This document shows positions 1 through 8,973 of a stretch of DNA of 64,000 nt, one piece after another (within the stretch, counting starts at the first letter, position 1; each line of letters opens with the position of its first letter). The stretch spans positions 434,001-498,000 of the forward strand of contig NZ_JBAJIJ010000001.1 in the NCBI RefSeq assembly GCF_036867135.1, written 5' to 3'. The translations under genes were made by a program, and so were the position numbers. Source of the DNA: Aeromicrobium sp. Sec7.5 (GTDB taxonomy: Bacteria; Actinomycetota; Actinomycetes; Propionibacteriales; Nocardioidaceae). The notes under the pieces were generated by a model, which was not told where the DNA came from, did no database searches, and was given only the letters and a program-made list of their open reading frames with translations.

Positions 1-174
1 CTGCCGAAGCTTGCTGCGTTCACTCTTGTGATGGCGCCGCCCACGATCCACCCGTACGCCCGAGAACATATTCAGTCGGCCGTGGGGAAGAGCCTCTACC
101 CGGCGTTCACACTTCCTCACATCCGACCTATCACCGAGTTGCCTGACGACGTCACATTGGACGTCGAGGATTAG
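1..174 (+). CDS. C-terminal end of a possible SecB-like protein (partial)
   Basis: The window opens inside a forward reading frame that ends at TAG 172-174 and gives the last 57 residues of a protein. The tail contains IHPYAREHIQSAVGKSLYP followed by FTLPHIRPI. That resembles the C-terminus of SecB-like chaperones, which have a conserved PYAR-type helix and then a short proline-containing strand. The identification rests on this short stretch only, and the start lies outside the window. The stop codon overlaps the stop of the convergent integrase gene. An unrelated cargo gene of a mobile element is the alternative. Confidence 0.4.
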   Translation: MPKLAAFTLVMAPPTIHPYAREHIQSAVGKSLYPAFTLPHIRPITELPDDVTLDVED

Positions 175-1427
175 TCACGGTCGGTAGGTGCTTGGTCTAA
201 GACGCCCTGGTGCCGCTGTCCTGGGCGCGACGGAAACAGCAGCCCGCCCACTCGGTCTGCCACCTCGCGCCTGATCGGGTCGGTGACGTGCTGGTAGCGC
301 GCGGCCATTGAGGTGCTGGACCAGCCCATGATCGACATGACGGTCCGTTCCGGAACGCCGAGGACGAGCAGAACGGTGGCGGCGGTGTGGCGGGCGTCGT
401 GTAGTCGGACGTGGCGGACGCCTGCTGACTTCAGCAGGTCGCGCCAGGCGACGTAGTCGGAGTTGAGGTTGATCGGCCCGCCGGTGTGGGTGGCGAAGAC
501 CCAGTTCTCCTCGGTCCAGAGCGATGCGGCATGTCGCCGCTCGGCGGCCTGTGTTTCGCGGTGTTGCTCGAGGAGGTCGACGAGCGCTGTGGGTAGTCCG
601 ATGACACGTTGGCCGGCCGAGGATTTCGTTGGGCCGAGCACCCCGTTGCTGCGTCGTGCCTGTGGGCAGCGGCCGGGGGTTTTGCCGCACGTGCCGCCGC
701 AGCCGTGTTCGTAGACGGGGCGAAGTCTCGTCGCGCGGACGCGGAGCGAGCGCGTCTCGAGGTCGATGTCGGACCACCTGAGCGCGAGCGCTTCGCCCTG
801 TCGGAGTCCGAGAGCGAGTGCGACCGCCCACCGTGTGCCGTTGCGTACCTCTTTCGCCGCGGCGAGGATCAGTTGTACTTCCTCGAGCGTCAGCGGCTCG
901 ACCTGCTCGACGTGGACCCTCGGCGCGCGGGCGAGAGTCGCGACGTTTCGAACGACGTGGTTGCGCCGTTCTGCTTCGCCCAGTGCAGTGCGGACCGTGC
1001 GATGTGCTTGGTGTGCGGTGGCCGGTCGGGCGCCGCGTTGGATCATCCGACTGTACGCCGACTCGAGGTGTTCCGGTGTCAGGCGATCGAGTCGTTGGGC
1101 GCCGATGACGGGGATCAGGTGCTTCACCACCGCGGTGCGATACGCCTGGTAGCTGGAGTGGCGAAGGCTCGGCCGGACGATGGACTCGAGCCAGTAGAGC
1201 AACCAGGTCTCTACGGTCCATTTCGATCCGACGGCGGGCGTGCGTGCCGCGTCGCGGAGCTTCTCTAGCTTGCGGACCTTCGTTACCACGGCGGACTTGG
1301 ACTTACCCGTGACGTGCCGTCGGTCCGGTGATCCGTCGCCTTTCACGCCCACGCTGACTCGTCCGTGCCAGCGGCCGTCGTTGCCGAGGTAGACCGTCGA
1401 CGCTGCGTTCGGATTGCGCCCCGTCAC
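171..1427 (-). CDS. int: Tyrosine recombinase (phage/ICE-type integrase)
   Basis: A 418-residue site-specific recombinase that should integrate and excise a mobile element by strand exchange at att sites. An N-terminal DNA-binding (SAM-like) region covers about residues 70-160. The C-terminal catalytic domain shows the expected residues: Arg in ALGLRQGEALALRW, the HDARHT box (HxxR), GWSS, and the nucleophile Tyr in AARYQHV. A Cys-containing insert (CGGTCGKTPGRC) sits between the first Arg and the HxxR box, as in many actinobacterial element integrases. One base separates it from the upstream excisionase, so the two form an operon. The target site is not visible next to it, since the window edge is only 170 bp away. 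Confidence 0.93.
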   Translation of the reverse strand: MTGRNPNAASTVYLGNDGRWHGRVSVGVKGDGSPDRRHVTGKSKSAVVTKVRKLEKLRDAARTPAVGSKWTVETWLLYWLESIVRPSLRHSSYQAYRTAVVKHLIPVIGAQRLDRLTPEHLESAYSRMIQRGARPATAHQAHRTVRTALGEAERRNHVVRNVATLARAPRVHVEQVEPLTLEEVQLILAAAKEVRNGTRWAVALALGLRQGEALALRWSDIDLETRSLRVRATRLRPVYEHGCGGTCGKTPGRCPQARRSNGVLGPTKSSAGQRVIGLPTALVDLLEQHRETQAAERRHAASLWTEENWVFATHTGGPINLNSDYVAWRDLLKSAGVRHVRLHDARHTAATVLLVLGVPERTVMSIMGWSSTSMAARYQHVTDPIRREVADRVGGLLFPSRPGQRHQGVLDQAPTDRD

Positions 1428-1428
1428 G

Positions 1429-1644
1429 TCAGGTCTCCCGCTGACCGGACCCGCGGAGGCGCTCGACGAACTCCTCCAAGCAGGCCATGGGTATGCGTCG
1501 AAGCCGCCCGACCTGGACTGACTCGACCTCTCCTGTGCCGATGAGTTTAAACATCGATGTGCGTGCGATGCCCAGCATCTCTGCGGCTTGCTCGACGCTC
1601 AGGAGCAGCGGGACCAATGGCTTGCCGACGGGTGGTTCGTTCAT
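1429..1644 (-). CDS. Excisionase-family helix-turn-helix protein
   Basis: A 71-residue protein with a winged-helix excisionase/AlpA-like fold. The core is VEQAAEMLGIARTSMFKLIG (helix-turn-helix) followed by VQVGRLRRIP and a C-terminal helix. It starts at ATG 1644, and its stop lies one base before the integrase start, so it is transcribed with the integrase. In this family such proteins bend att DNA to favour excision, or act as small regulators of the element. Its size and position immediately upstream of int are typical of actinobacterial integrative elements. Confidence 0.85.
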   Translation of the reverse strand: MNEPPVGKPLVPLLLSVEQAAEMLGIARTSMFKLIGTGEVESVQVGRLRRIPMACLEEFVERLRGSGQRET

Positions 1645-1816
1645 CGTTCGCCTCGCTTCGTGACTGACCTCGGGTTCGTACTACAAGGCCCAAATGGGGC
1701 CGTCGGTGATCACGTTGGTTCACATTGGTTCGCATCGCGGCAGGTGAGTGTCGATCGGTGGATAACTTCGGAGCCGCGCAGTCTGTGGATGACGGCCTGC
1801 CAGCGCCGTGGGTCCG

Positions 1817-4800
1817 TCAGCGCGATGGACCCGGAGGGTGCGTGCGGTCCGGGCGATATTCAGGTCTGTCCATGGGGCGAGGCAACGGCGTGGAGGTACG
1901 GCCTGTCTGGGGCGGTGCGGCGAGCCGCGTGATCCGTGAGTGGAGTGCGGCGGTGGCGTGATCGTCGGGGAGATCACCCTCGGCGGCCGCAGTCGTGAGA
2001 AGACCACGGCTGTTGCGACCGGAGTCCGCGAGCACCGCGAGCACCGCGAGCTCGTTGGCGAGAGCGACGGTATGCCCGTCGTATCGCCCGACGATGTCGA
2101 CGATCGGACCGATCCAGGCCTTGGCATCGCGGCCGGCCTCGTTCACGACAAGCCGGTCGAGGGTGCTCTGCTGGGTTCGTTCGACGAAGTCCACTCGTGG
2201 TGGGCCGGTGATTTGAGCGGGATCAGTGATGCCGTAGGCGGCACGCCAGACGTTGACATCGGCGACGGTGTGACGGTCCAGTGGTGCTCCGGTGGGAGCC
2301 CACGCTGCGGGTTCGGTCTCGTCGATCGAGGTCTGCCGGATGACGTGTCGCAGGTCCGCGACTTGTTCCCTGCGTTCGCGGAGGTACGGCCCCCAGGTCG
2401 GGTCTTGGGCGAGCTGTGAGGGGATGCGCGGGAGCCAGCGAAGAGGCCCACCGCGGATGGGCTCAATCTCGTGGAGCACTCGTCCCATGGCGTCGGCTGG
2501 GCTGTCCGCTCCGGAGACGATCGAGGGCCGGGCGAGCATCTCGAGCAGGTCTTTGCCGTTGCTGCCATCGGCTTCGCGAAGTTGGATCTCGGCGAGCAGT
2601 GACGCCCACGGCTTCTCTTCGGTGATGCCCGGGACGCAGTTCTCGGCGTGCTGAGCCAGCTCCAGAGCGCGTCCGGGTGGGGCAGCTTGCACTGATCCGG
2701 CGTGGACTGCGTCGGCGTAGCGGACGACCGCGGTGTGCAGACGGGCCTCGTCGCTGGACGCGAGCCGCGCGGTCTCGCTCGCGGTGAGGACGGAGTCGTC
2801 GCGGCGGATCATGGCCTCGAGGACCTCGGTCGCTGTGGTCGTGTCGAGGGTGTCGGCGCGCATCACCTGGTGCGGGTCGCCGTCGGGGGCGATGGCCAGA
2901 TGGAGGTGGTTGGCGTGCCGGCCTCGACTCAGCATTGTGTAGAGGAGCTGACGCGATTCATCGCCGGTCGCGATGCCGTGCATGGTGTCGGCGGTGACCC
3001 CCTGGGCGGTGTGGACGGTGGTCGCGTACCCGAGGTCAACATGCTCAACGACGTACGACTTCGGTAGGTCGACGTGCAGTCCGGTGTCGGTGTGGCGCGC
3101 TCGGATGCCGGCATCGCTGATGCCGGTGATGGTCCAGCGGTCGCCGTTCTTGACCCAGTCCGACTCGCTCGTCGCGAGCCGTCGGTCGTTGCGGCGGGTC
3201 AGGATCGTGTCGCCTAGCGAGGCAGATGTCCCGTCCGCCAGCGCGACTTCGACAGGGGGCTGGTGGTCGCCGAGTCGAGCGGATCGCGCGCGTTCGTTGA
3301 GGGTGGTGACGAGGTCGCGGGTGGGGGCGATCATGATCGAATCCAGGCCCGCGGCCCGGTCTGTCGACCATGCGTGGAGTGCGTCGTCGGCGCAGGTCGT
3401 GGCGTCGCCGAGGTGGATGCGGTTGGTGTCGAGGTAGAACCCGAGCGCGGCGGGGTTGCCTTCGCGGAGCTGGATGGTGGCGGCTGCTTCGGCGGGGTCG
3501 GAGAACCGCATCACCTCGTCCAGGCGCACGGCCCCGTGGGTGGCGGCGATGTCGCGCAGGACTCCGCCAGCGCCGACGGCGGAGAGTTGTCGGTCGTCGC
3601 CGATCAGCCGGACCGATGCACCGCGGTGGAGGGCGTGGGTGATCGCGGCATCGAGACTCAGAGTGTCGGCCATGCCGGCTTCGTCGATCACCACCAACGT
3701 CCCGGGTCCGATCGAAGCCCTGAGTTCCTCGCCGGATGCATGGGTGAGCTTGGCGAGGGTGTCGGACCGCATGCCGGTCTCGGCCTGCAGGTTCGCGGCC
3801 GCCGATGCCGACGGGGCGAACCCGATGACGTCACCACCATCGGCAGCCCAGGTGTGTGCGAGGACGCGCATCGCGGTTGTCTTGCCGGTGCCGGCGGCGG
3901 CGATCCCGACCTGGAGGCGTGCGCCGCTGGTGGCCATCTGCGAGACCAGCTCGACCTGGCCGGGGTTGAGTGTGGTGCCGTTCGCGGCCGCCTCGACCAC
4001 CGCCATCCGCACCGTCTCGGGTGACACTGTGCGGCCGCCGCTCATGGCGGCCGCGTCGCCGATGCGGGCTTCGGCGGCCAGGATCCCCGGGCTGGTGTAG
4101 AGGTCGTGCCCCGTGTGCCGGTAGACGCGAGTGCCGTCCGAACGTCGCAGGATTTCGGGGTCATCGATCGGGTCAAGGTCCGGCGTCAGCGCGACCGACA
4201 TGTGCGCGACCACGGCCTTGACGAGGTCGTCGACGACGCGCTCGATGTGCTGGACTGGGCAGTCAGCGGCCCGAACCTGCCGCTGGGCTTCGGCCCTGAC
4301 GTGGGTCGGCTTCCATGTCGCTCGACGTGATTGCAGCTCGGCGATCGTGCGGTGCGCGGCGTCGGTGAACCAGGCCTGCGTGACCCGCTCGCCGGGTGAG
4401 ACCGGCGACGTCAACGCCGCGTCGACCATGGTGTCGATGGCGAGTTCGGATCCCAGAACCGTGATCGCGTCGCCTCTCCAGGTGGCTCGCTGCTCGGCGA
4501 ACGAGCGAGGTTCGTGCTTGGCGGTGCGGGTCTCGAGGTTCGCCTGCTGCGCCAGCGCGATCGCCTCAGTCTGCGTCGGCGGTCGGCCGTGGCCGCGCTG
4601 GAAGGTCGCCGACAACTCGCCCTGGCGCGACACGATGTCGCGTCTGCGCTTCGACCATGCCGCGTTCAACGTCGGATCAACGCCCGCGACCTCACGAATC
4701 GGACGACCACGGCTGGTGTCGGGACGCTCTTCGAACCGCAGTCCGAGGTCTGCGACCAAATGGCGTTCGAGCGCGGTGTTGTAGGTCTCCGAGACCGCGA

Positions 4801-5674
4801 CGACCGACTCGTAGAGCACCCGACCGTAGATCGACAACCACTTGCCGTCCTTGGTCTGGACCTTGTTCGCGACCGCCACGTGCGTGTGCAGATCAGGATC
4901 GCCAGCGCGCGAATCACGGTGGGTGAATGCCGTCGCGATGAGCCCGCGCGTCTCGACCTGGCGGGCACCTTGCTTGCCCTCGCGAGTGAACAACGCCTCC
5001 CGCTCCAACAACCTGAGCGCATCGGCGACAGCCTTGTCGTGGGCCTGCTCGATCACCTCAGCGACCTCGCGAGGCGCGATCGCCCACAAGGTCGAGACCG
5101 ACTTCACCGGCGAGAACGTCAGATCGAACCCCGACACTGCCGCCCGTGACGGACGACTGAACCGCTTCAGCGCAGCATCGAGCTCGCGCTGATTCGCCGG
5201 CTTCCGACCGTGCTGCGCGACGAACAAGTCCCGCGCGACCTCGGTCATCGCCCGCGACCGAAGCGCCCTCCGATCGGCACCGTCGAGCCTCGGATCAGCG
5301 CGTAGGTGCTGCAGCTTCTCCTTGACCCGGCGGTCGAACTCGGCCCCGGTCTCGTCTGTCAGGACGGCGAAGCGACGGCCCAATGGCGCCTCGGTGATCG
5401 GGTCGCAACCGTGCCCGAAAAGCCGCAGCATCTGCTCGGAGGTGACGACGTCCCCCGCCTCGATCCCGTCGATCCCGACCATCCCCGAGCCGATCCATCG
5501 ACCGGGCGCTTCGCCCTTTGCCGTGTAGTAGTCCGCGAGCTGCGAGCGCCCCAGCTCGGTCGAGTCCTGCACAGCAACCTGCCGGGTCAGGTAGTCGTAC
5601 CCCGACCCGGCCGAGAGCTTGTGCAGAGAAACCGTCACACCCCCCAAGGCCCGAAAGTGGGTCTCGGTGATCAC
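1817..5674 (-). CDS. MobF-type conjugative relaxase with fused helicase (TrwC/TraA-like)
   Basis: A 1285-residue protein that should nick oriT, attach covalently to the DNA and unwind it for conjugative transfer. The N-terminal relaxase domain (about 1-320) has GFDLTFSPVKSVS near 182-194 and a three-His metal site: H252 with H263 and H265 in DLHTHVAVAN. The RecD-like helicase half has Walker A GIAAAGTGKTT near 590-600, Walker B VVIDEAGMAD near 660, and the late motif TVHTAQGVTADTMHGI. The start is GTG at 5674. It lies upstream of, and in the same direction as, the excisionase and integrase, which together form a mobilization module. No coupling protein or type IV secretion genes are seen nearby, so transfer would depend on a helper or on genes outside the window. 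Confidence 0.92.
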   Translation of the reverse strand: MITETHFRALGGVTVSLHKLSAGSGYDYLTRQVAVQDSTELGRSQLADYYTAKGEAPGRWIGSGMVGIDGIEAGDVVTSEQMLRLFGHGCDPITEAPLGRRFAVLTDETGAEFDRRVKEKLQHLRADPRLDGADRRALRSRAMTEVARDLFVAQHGRKPANQRELDAALKRFSRPSRAAVSGFDLTFSPVKSVSTLWAIAPREVAEVIEQAHDKAVADALRLLEREALFTREGKQGARQVETRGLIATAFTHRDSRAGDPDLHTHVAVANKVQTKDGKWLSIYGRVLYESVVAVSETYNTALERHLVADLGLRFEERPDTSRGRPIREVAGVDPTLNAAWSKRRRDIVSRQGELSATFQRGHGRPPTQTEAIALAQQANLETRTAKHEPRSFAEQRATWRGDAITVLGSELAIDTMVDAALTSPVSPGERVTQAWFTDAAHRTIAELQSRRATWKPTHVRAEAQRQVRAADCPVQHIERVVDDLVKAVVAHMSVALTPDLDPIDDPEILRRSDGTRVYRHTGHDLYTSPGILAAEARIGDAAAMSGGRTVSPETVRMAVVEAAANGTTLNPGQVELVSQMATSGARLQVGIAAAGTGKTTAMRVLAHTWAADGGDVIGFAPSASAAANLQAETGMRSDTLAKLTHASGEELRASIGPGTLVVIDEAGMADTLSLDAAITHALHRGASVRLIGDDRQLSAVGAGGVLRDIAATHGAVRLDEVMRFSDPAEAAATIQLREGNPAALGFYLDTNRIHLGDATTCADDALHAWSTDRAAGLDSIMIAPTRDLVTTLNERARSARLGDHQPPVEVALADGTSASLGDTILTRRNDRRLATSESDWVKNGDRWTITGISDAGIRARHTDTGLHVDLPKSYVVEHVDLGYATTVHTAQGVTADTMHGIATGDESRQLLYTMLSRGRHANHLHLAIAPDGDPHQVMRADTLDTTTATEVLEAMIRRDDSVLTASETARLASSDEARLHTAVVRYADAVHAGSVQAAPPGRALELAQHAENCVPGITEEKPWASLLAEIQLREADGSNGKDLLEMLARPSIVSGADSPADAMGRVLHEIEPIRGGPLRWLPRIPSQLAQDPTWGPYLRERREQVADLRHVIRQTSIDETEPAAWAPTGAPLDRHTVADVNVWRAAYGITDPAQITGPPRVDFVERTQQSTLDRLVVNEAGRDAKAWIGPIVDIVGRYDGHTVALANELAVLAVLADSGRNSRGLLTTAAAEGDLPDDHATAALHSRITRLAAPPQTGRTSTPLPRPMDRPEYRPDRTHPPGPSR

Positions 5675-5772
5675 CCGAACGCTGAGTGAAAGAGGTGTGT
5701 GGATGTCTATGGCGGTCGGTGACGGTGGGGAGGGAGACTGCGAAACAATGGCACGGGCTGAGGAGTTCTCGA

Positions 5773-6205
5773 CTACTTCGCGTTCCTGGATGCAGCCTTC
5801 GCGTCGCGTCGTGCCTGTGCAGCGACTCCGTCGAGGTCTAGTTCTATCCAGTCCTGAAGTCCTCGGAGAATCGATGCCGCATACATCAGGGCGATGATCG
5901 GCTCTTCGGGCCGTTCATCGAGGCCAGTCAGGCCGTGGGCAACCACATGGCGCGACAGGTTCTGCGGCCTCGTTCCGAATCCGGGTTTCCAGCTCTCGTA
6001 GAGCGTCGTCATCGGCAGCAGAGCGACGAATCCCCGCAGGTACAGAAACGGAGCATGCTCCAAGGGGAAGTCGACGAGTTTCCAGGCGTCGTGGGATCTG
6101 GACGGCATGACTTGGTTGATCGCCGACTCGACCACGTTGACCGCTAGAGCCATTGCGGCCGTGTCGAAGCCGCCGCGATGGGCCTCGACGGCACTGAGGG
6201 CTAGA
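5773..6205 (-). pseudogene. HEPN-like domain protein, N-terminus removed by an IS insertion
   Basis: This reverse-strand segment reads as a globular helical protein: SAVEAHRGGFDTAAMALAVN, then KLVDFPLEHAPFLYLRGFVA, then NLSRHVVAHG. The last motif fits the R-x4-H signature (RHVVAH) of HEPN nucleases and related abortive-infection proteins. The frame continues into the IS481-type end at 6206, where the protein-like sequence stops making sense, so the N-terminal part has been lost. The HEPN assignment is inferred from one motif and helix content. A substrate-binding HEPN or a generic hypothetical protein is possible. Confidence 0.5.
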
Positions 6206-6246
6206 TGTGATGTCCAGGGACGTTGTTGCCGGTTGAGGTGACGGTG

Positions 6247-6306
6247 AAGGCCTCCTGTGGTGAGAGTGGAGCTGTCTAGGAACCGCTCACACCTGCAGGA
6301 GGCCTT
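6247..6306 (+). promoter_or_regulatory. Hairpin sequestering the transposase ribosome binding site
   Basis: Arms aaggcctcctg (6247-6257) and caggaggcctt (6296-6306) form a perfect 11-bp inverted repeat. The right arm contains the Shine-Dalgarno sequence GGAGG and ends one base before the transposase ATG at 6308. Read-through transcripts from outside the element would fold and hide the ribosome binding site. This is a known way insertion sequences limit transposase expression from host promoters. Confidence 0.6.
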
Positions 6307-6307
6307 C

Positions 6308-6590
6308 ATGTCCCACGCTAACGCTGCTCTGACCCCACGCGCCCGGTTGAGGCTCGCCAAGCTCATCGTCGAAGACCAGTGGTCGCCGACTGTGGCGGCG
6401 AAGATGTTCATGGTCTCGGTCCCGACGGCCCGCAAATGGGCCGCCAGGTTCCGAGCCGAAGGGAATGCGGGGATGGTCGATCGTTCGAGTCGGCCGAAGA
6501 CCTGCCCCGACCGCACGCCCGAGCAGGTCAAGCGGCAGATCGTGCGGCTGCGCTGGCGCCGGCGCATCGGTCCGGTCCAGATCGGAGGCG
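6308..6590 (+). pseudogene. IS481-family transposase, N-terminal fragment
   Basis: From ATG 6308 the frame encodes about 94 residues of an IS481-type N-terminus: LTPRARLRLAKLIVEDQWS, then VAAKMFMVSVPTARKWAARF (helix-turn-helix), then MVDRSSRP and a basic RWRRRIGPVQI segment. Beyond this point the same frame is only the antisense of the neighbouring PucR gene. The DDE integrase core is therefore missing and the protein cannot be active. The start is supported by GGAGG six bases upstream, inside the hairpin described for this element. Confidence 0.75.
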
Positions 6591-7168
6591 AGCTCGCGGG
6601 CGCGGTCGGCGAGGTTGGTGCGGGTCACCTGGCGGCCGACGAGCAGGTCGGCGGCGAGGTCGCCGACCGCACGGTCGCGGTCGACGCTGACGCGGTCCGC
6701 CGCCGCCCGGTAGCCCTCGTAGATCGCCTCGGACAGCGCGTCCATCGACGCCATCCAGAGGCGGGCCAGCGCCATCGTGTCGGCCACGGTCAGCAGGTCG
6801 GGGTCGACCCGCTCGACCGTCGCCGTGAGCTCGGCCCCGGCCAGGCGGTAGGCGCGCAGCACCGCGGGAAGCGGGCGGCCGTCGAGCGCACGGGCCGCGC
6901 CGATGCCCCTGAACCGGCGCAGGTCGTCGGCGGTGAGCCCGACGTCCTCGACCCACAGGTCGAGGATGCGCAGCGTCCCCCAGGAGGCGATGTCGGTGAC
7001 CTCCGCGACCTGGTCGCGCGACAGCGTCGCATATGCCGGGATCTCCGTCTGGATCGCGGCGACGACCCGCTCAGTCACTTGGTCGAGATGCTCGAGGACG
7101 TGTGCGCGGATGCGGGAGCGCACCTCTTGCTCAGCCACGGTATCCACCTCGCTCACGTGTCTCGACAT
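6590..7168 (-). pseudogene. PucR-type transcriptional regulator, truncated (N-terminal half)
   Basis: The reverse frame from ATG 7168 reads VAEQEVRSRIRAHVLEHLDQ, then TDIASWGTLRILDLWVEDVG and ALDGRPLPAVLRAYRLAG. This is the N-terminal sensory region shared by many actinobacterial PucR/CdaR-type regulators (RsbRD-like). Coherent sequence continues to about 6590 and then runs into the IS481-type fragment in antisense, so the C-terminal PucR helix-turn-helix is gone. The gene is divergent from alkB and was probably once its regulator. An intact PucR-family gene remains at 10.4-11.7 kb on the other side of the alkB operon. Confidence 0.7.
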
Positions 7169-7515
7169 TCAGGCGTCCGGCGTAGTTCGGACGCCCAGCT
7201 ACTCAAGGTCTGCCCCAGCATGGTCGAGCTGGCGTGTTGCCGCCGCGCGGCACGCTGGCCCGCGATCCGTGGACGTTCGGCCAGCCTGGCATCATCCGGA
7301 GGTCGCAGCGGGCGACGCAAGCGTCGTGTTGGCCAGCGCGCCAAGCGCACGGTGGTCATCGGTGCCAGTCGAATCGAGCTGCGGCGCTCAGTTGTCAGAG
7401 GAGCCAACTGAGCACCCGAAAGTTGTGCCGTGCACCGAGATCGCGGGCTGTGACGGCTGTCACTGTGAAGTTCGAGGCGCGACGTCGAGGTCGCACGAAA
7501 CTTCAGGAGGCGCGA
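7169..7515 (+). promoter_or_regulatory. Intergenic region upstream of alkB with two inverted repeats
   Basis: This 347-bp divergent region should hold the alkB promoter. Two perfect inverted repeats stand out. One is ggcgtccg/cggacgcc (7172-7179 and 7188-7195), next to the truncated regulator. The other is gctcagttg/caactgagc (7386-7394 and 7405-7413), about 105 bases upstream of the alkB start. The second has the size and spacing of a dimeric regulator operator. No convincing coding frame was found here. Confidence 0.5.
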
Positions 7516-8973
7516 ATGACCACGTTCAGTGATCCCCGAACGAGCTCAGAGAGCCCCGCCCCTTTGTGGCGTGACAAGAAGCGGTACCTCTGGGTCCTCG
7601 GGCTCGTGGTGCCCATGTTGCCGCTCACCGGACTGGCGTTGGAGAACGCGACGGGACTCGAGCTCTGGCTCTGGATGACGCCCGTCGTCTTCCTCGGGCT
7701 GATCCCGTTGATCGATCTCGCGGCGGGTTACGACGACACCAATCCGCCTGATGACATCATCGAGGCGCTGGAGAACGATCGGTACTACCGGTGGGTCACC
7801 TACGTGTACCTCCCGGTCCAGTACGTCGGATTCATCCTGTCCATGTGGTATCTCGCCACCGCTGACCTGTCGGTCGGCGGCAAGATCGGTCTCGCCGTGT
7901 CCATCGGCGTGGTGGGCGGAGTCGCCATCAACACCGCGCACGAGCTCGGCCACAAGCGGGAGGCCAATGAGCGTTGGCTCTCCAAGATCGCCTTGGCCCA
8001 GACCTTCTACGGACACTTCTACATCGAGCACAACCGGGGACACCACGTGCGTGTGGCCACCCCCGAGGATCCCGCCAGCGCACGTCTCGGCGAGAGCCTG
8101 TACCGCTTCTGGCCCCGCACGGTCTTCGGTTCGCTCAAGAGCGCTTGGGGGGTCGAGTCCAAGCGCTACCGCCGCAAGGACACGCACCCCTTCCACCTGC
8201 GCAACGACGTCCTCAACGCGTGGTTGATGTCGGTGGTGCTGTGGGGTGGCCTGCTGGCGGTGCTGTACGTCGCAGCCGACGTGTCGCCGCTGTCGGTTCT
8301 GCCGTACCTGCTGATCCAGGCCGTCGTCGGGTTCTCCCTGCTGGAGATCGTGAACTACATGGAGCACTACGGGATGCTGCGGCAGAAGGTCGGCAAGGGA
8401 GACAAGCACCGCTTCGAGCGCGTCACCCCGGCGCACTCGTGGAACTCCAACAACATCGCCACGAACGTCCTGCTCTACCACCTGCAGCGTCACAGCGACC
8501 ACCATGCGAATCCCACGCGGCGGTACCAGGCCCTGCGTGACTTCAAGGACGCTCCCGTCCTCCCCACGGGGTACACGGGCATGATCGTCGTGGCGCTCTT
8601 CCCGCCCCTGTTCCGCAGGCTCATGGACAAGCGCGTGATCGACCACTACGACGGCGACATTCGCCTCGCGAACGTGCAGCCGGGCAAGGAAAAGAAGCTG
8701 CGTCGCAAGTTCCCGATCCCGGAGGATCTCCTCGCACGCGACGCCGCGATCCTCGAGGATGCCACGGCGCAGGACTTCGCCGATGAAGTTCTGGCCGCGA
8801 AGTGCCCGGGCTGCGGTCACACGTACCGCGTCGTCGAGGGCAACGAGCTCGAGGGCTTCGCTGCAGGCACAGCGTGGTCCGACATCCCCGACGACTGGTG
8901 CTGCCCGGACTGCGGGGTCCGCGAGAAGGTCGACTTCGTCCCGATCGATCCGCGTCAGGCGGTCGGGGGCTGA
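7516..8973 (+). CDS. alkB: Alkane 1-monooxygenase AlkB fused to a C-terminal rubredoxin
   Basis: A 485-residue integral-membrane di-iron hydroxylase that oxidises n-alkanes to 1-alkanols. The histidine boxes are HELGH (142-146), EHNRGHH (171-177) and LQRHSDHHA (323-331), with the conserved NYMEHYG near 280. Several hydrophobic membrane spans precede and separate them. Residues about 425-480 are a rubredoxin domain with CPGC (Cys430/433) and CPDC (Cys463/466), which supplies electrons in cis. Such AlkB-rubredoxin fusions are known in alkane-degrading actinobacteria. The start ATG 7516 follows GGAGG at 7506-7510. The gene overlaps the downstream ferredoxin gene (TGATG), so an operon with ferredoxin and reductase is likely. 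Confidence 0.95.
   Translation: MTTFSDPRTSSESPAPLWRDKKRYLWVLGLVVPMLPLTGLALENATGLELWLWMTPVVFLGLIPLIDLAAGYDDTNPPDDIIEALENDRYYRWVTYVYLPVQYVGFILSMWYLATADLSVGGKIGLAVSIGVVGGVAINTAHELGHKREANERWLSKIALAQTFYGHFYIEHNRGHHVRVATPEDPASARLGESLYRFWPRTVFGSLKSAWGVESKRYRRKDTHPFHLRNDVLNAWLMSVVLWGGLLAVLYVAADVSPLSVLPYLLIQAVVGFSLLEIVNYMEHYGMLRQKVGKGDKHRFERVTPAHSWNSNNIATNVLLYHLQRHSDHHANPTRRYQALRDFKDAPVLPTGYTGMIVVALFPPLFRRLMDKRVIDHYDGDIRLANVQPGKEKKLRRKFPIPEDLLARDAAILEDATAQDFADEVLAAKCPGCGHTYRVVEGNELEGFAAGTAWSDIPDDWCCPDCGVREKVDFVPIDPRQAVGG

Larger units (their letters stand above)
6206..6590 (+). mobile_element. Truncated IS481-type insertion sequence (left end only)
   Basis: The left boundary is taken at tgtgatgtccagggacgttg, where the disrupted HEPN-like gene ends. 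After about 100 bases of leader comes the transposase start, and the coding match stops near 6590 where the PucR-type gene begins on the other strand. The rest of the transposase, including the DDE catalytic core and the right inverted repeat, is absent. The element was therefore truncated by a deletion or rearrangement that joined it to the regulator gene. The boundaries are estimates to within about 10 bases. Confidence 0.7.
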
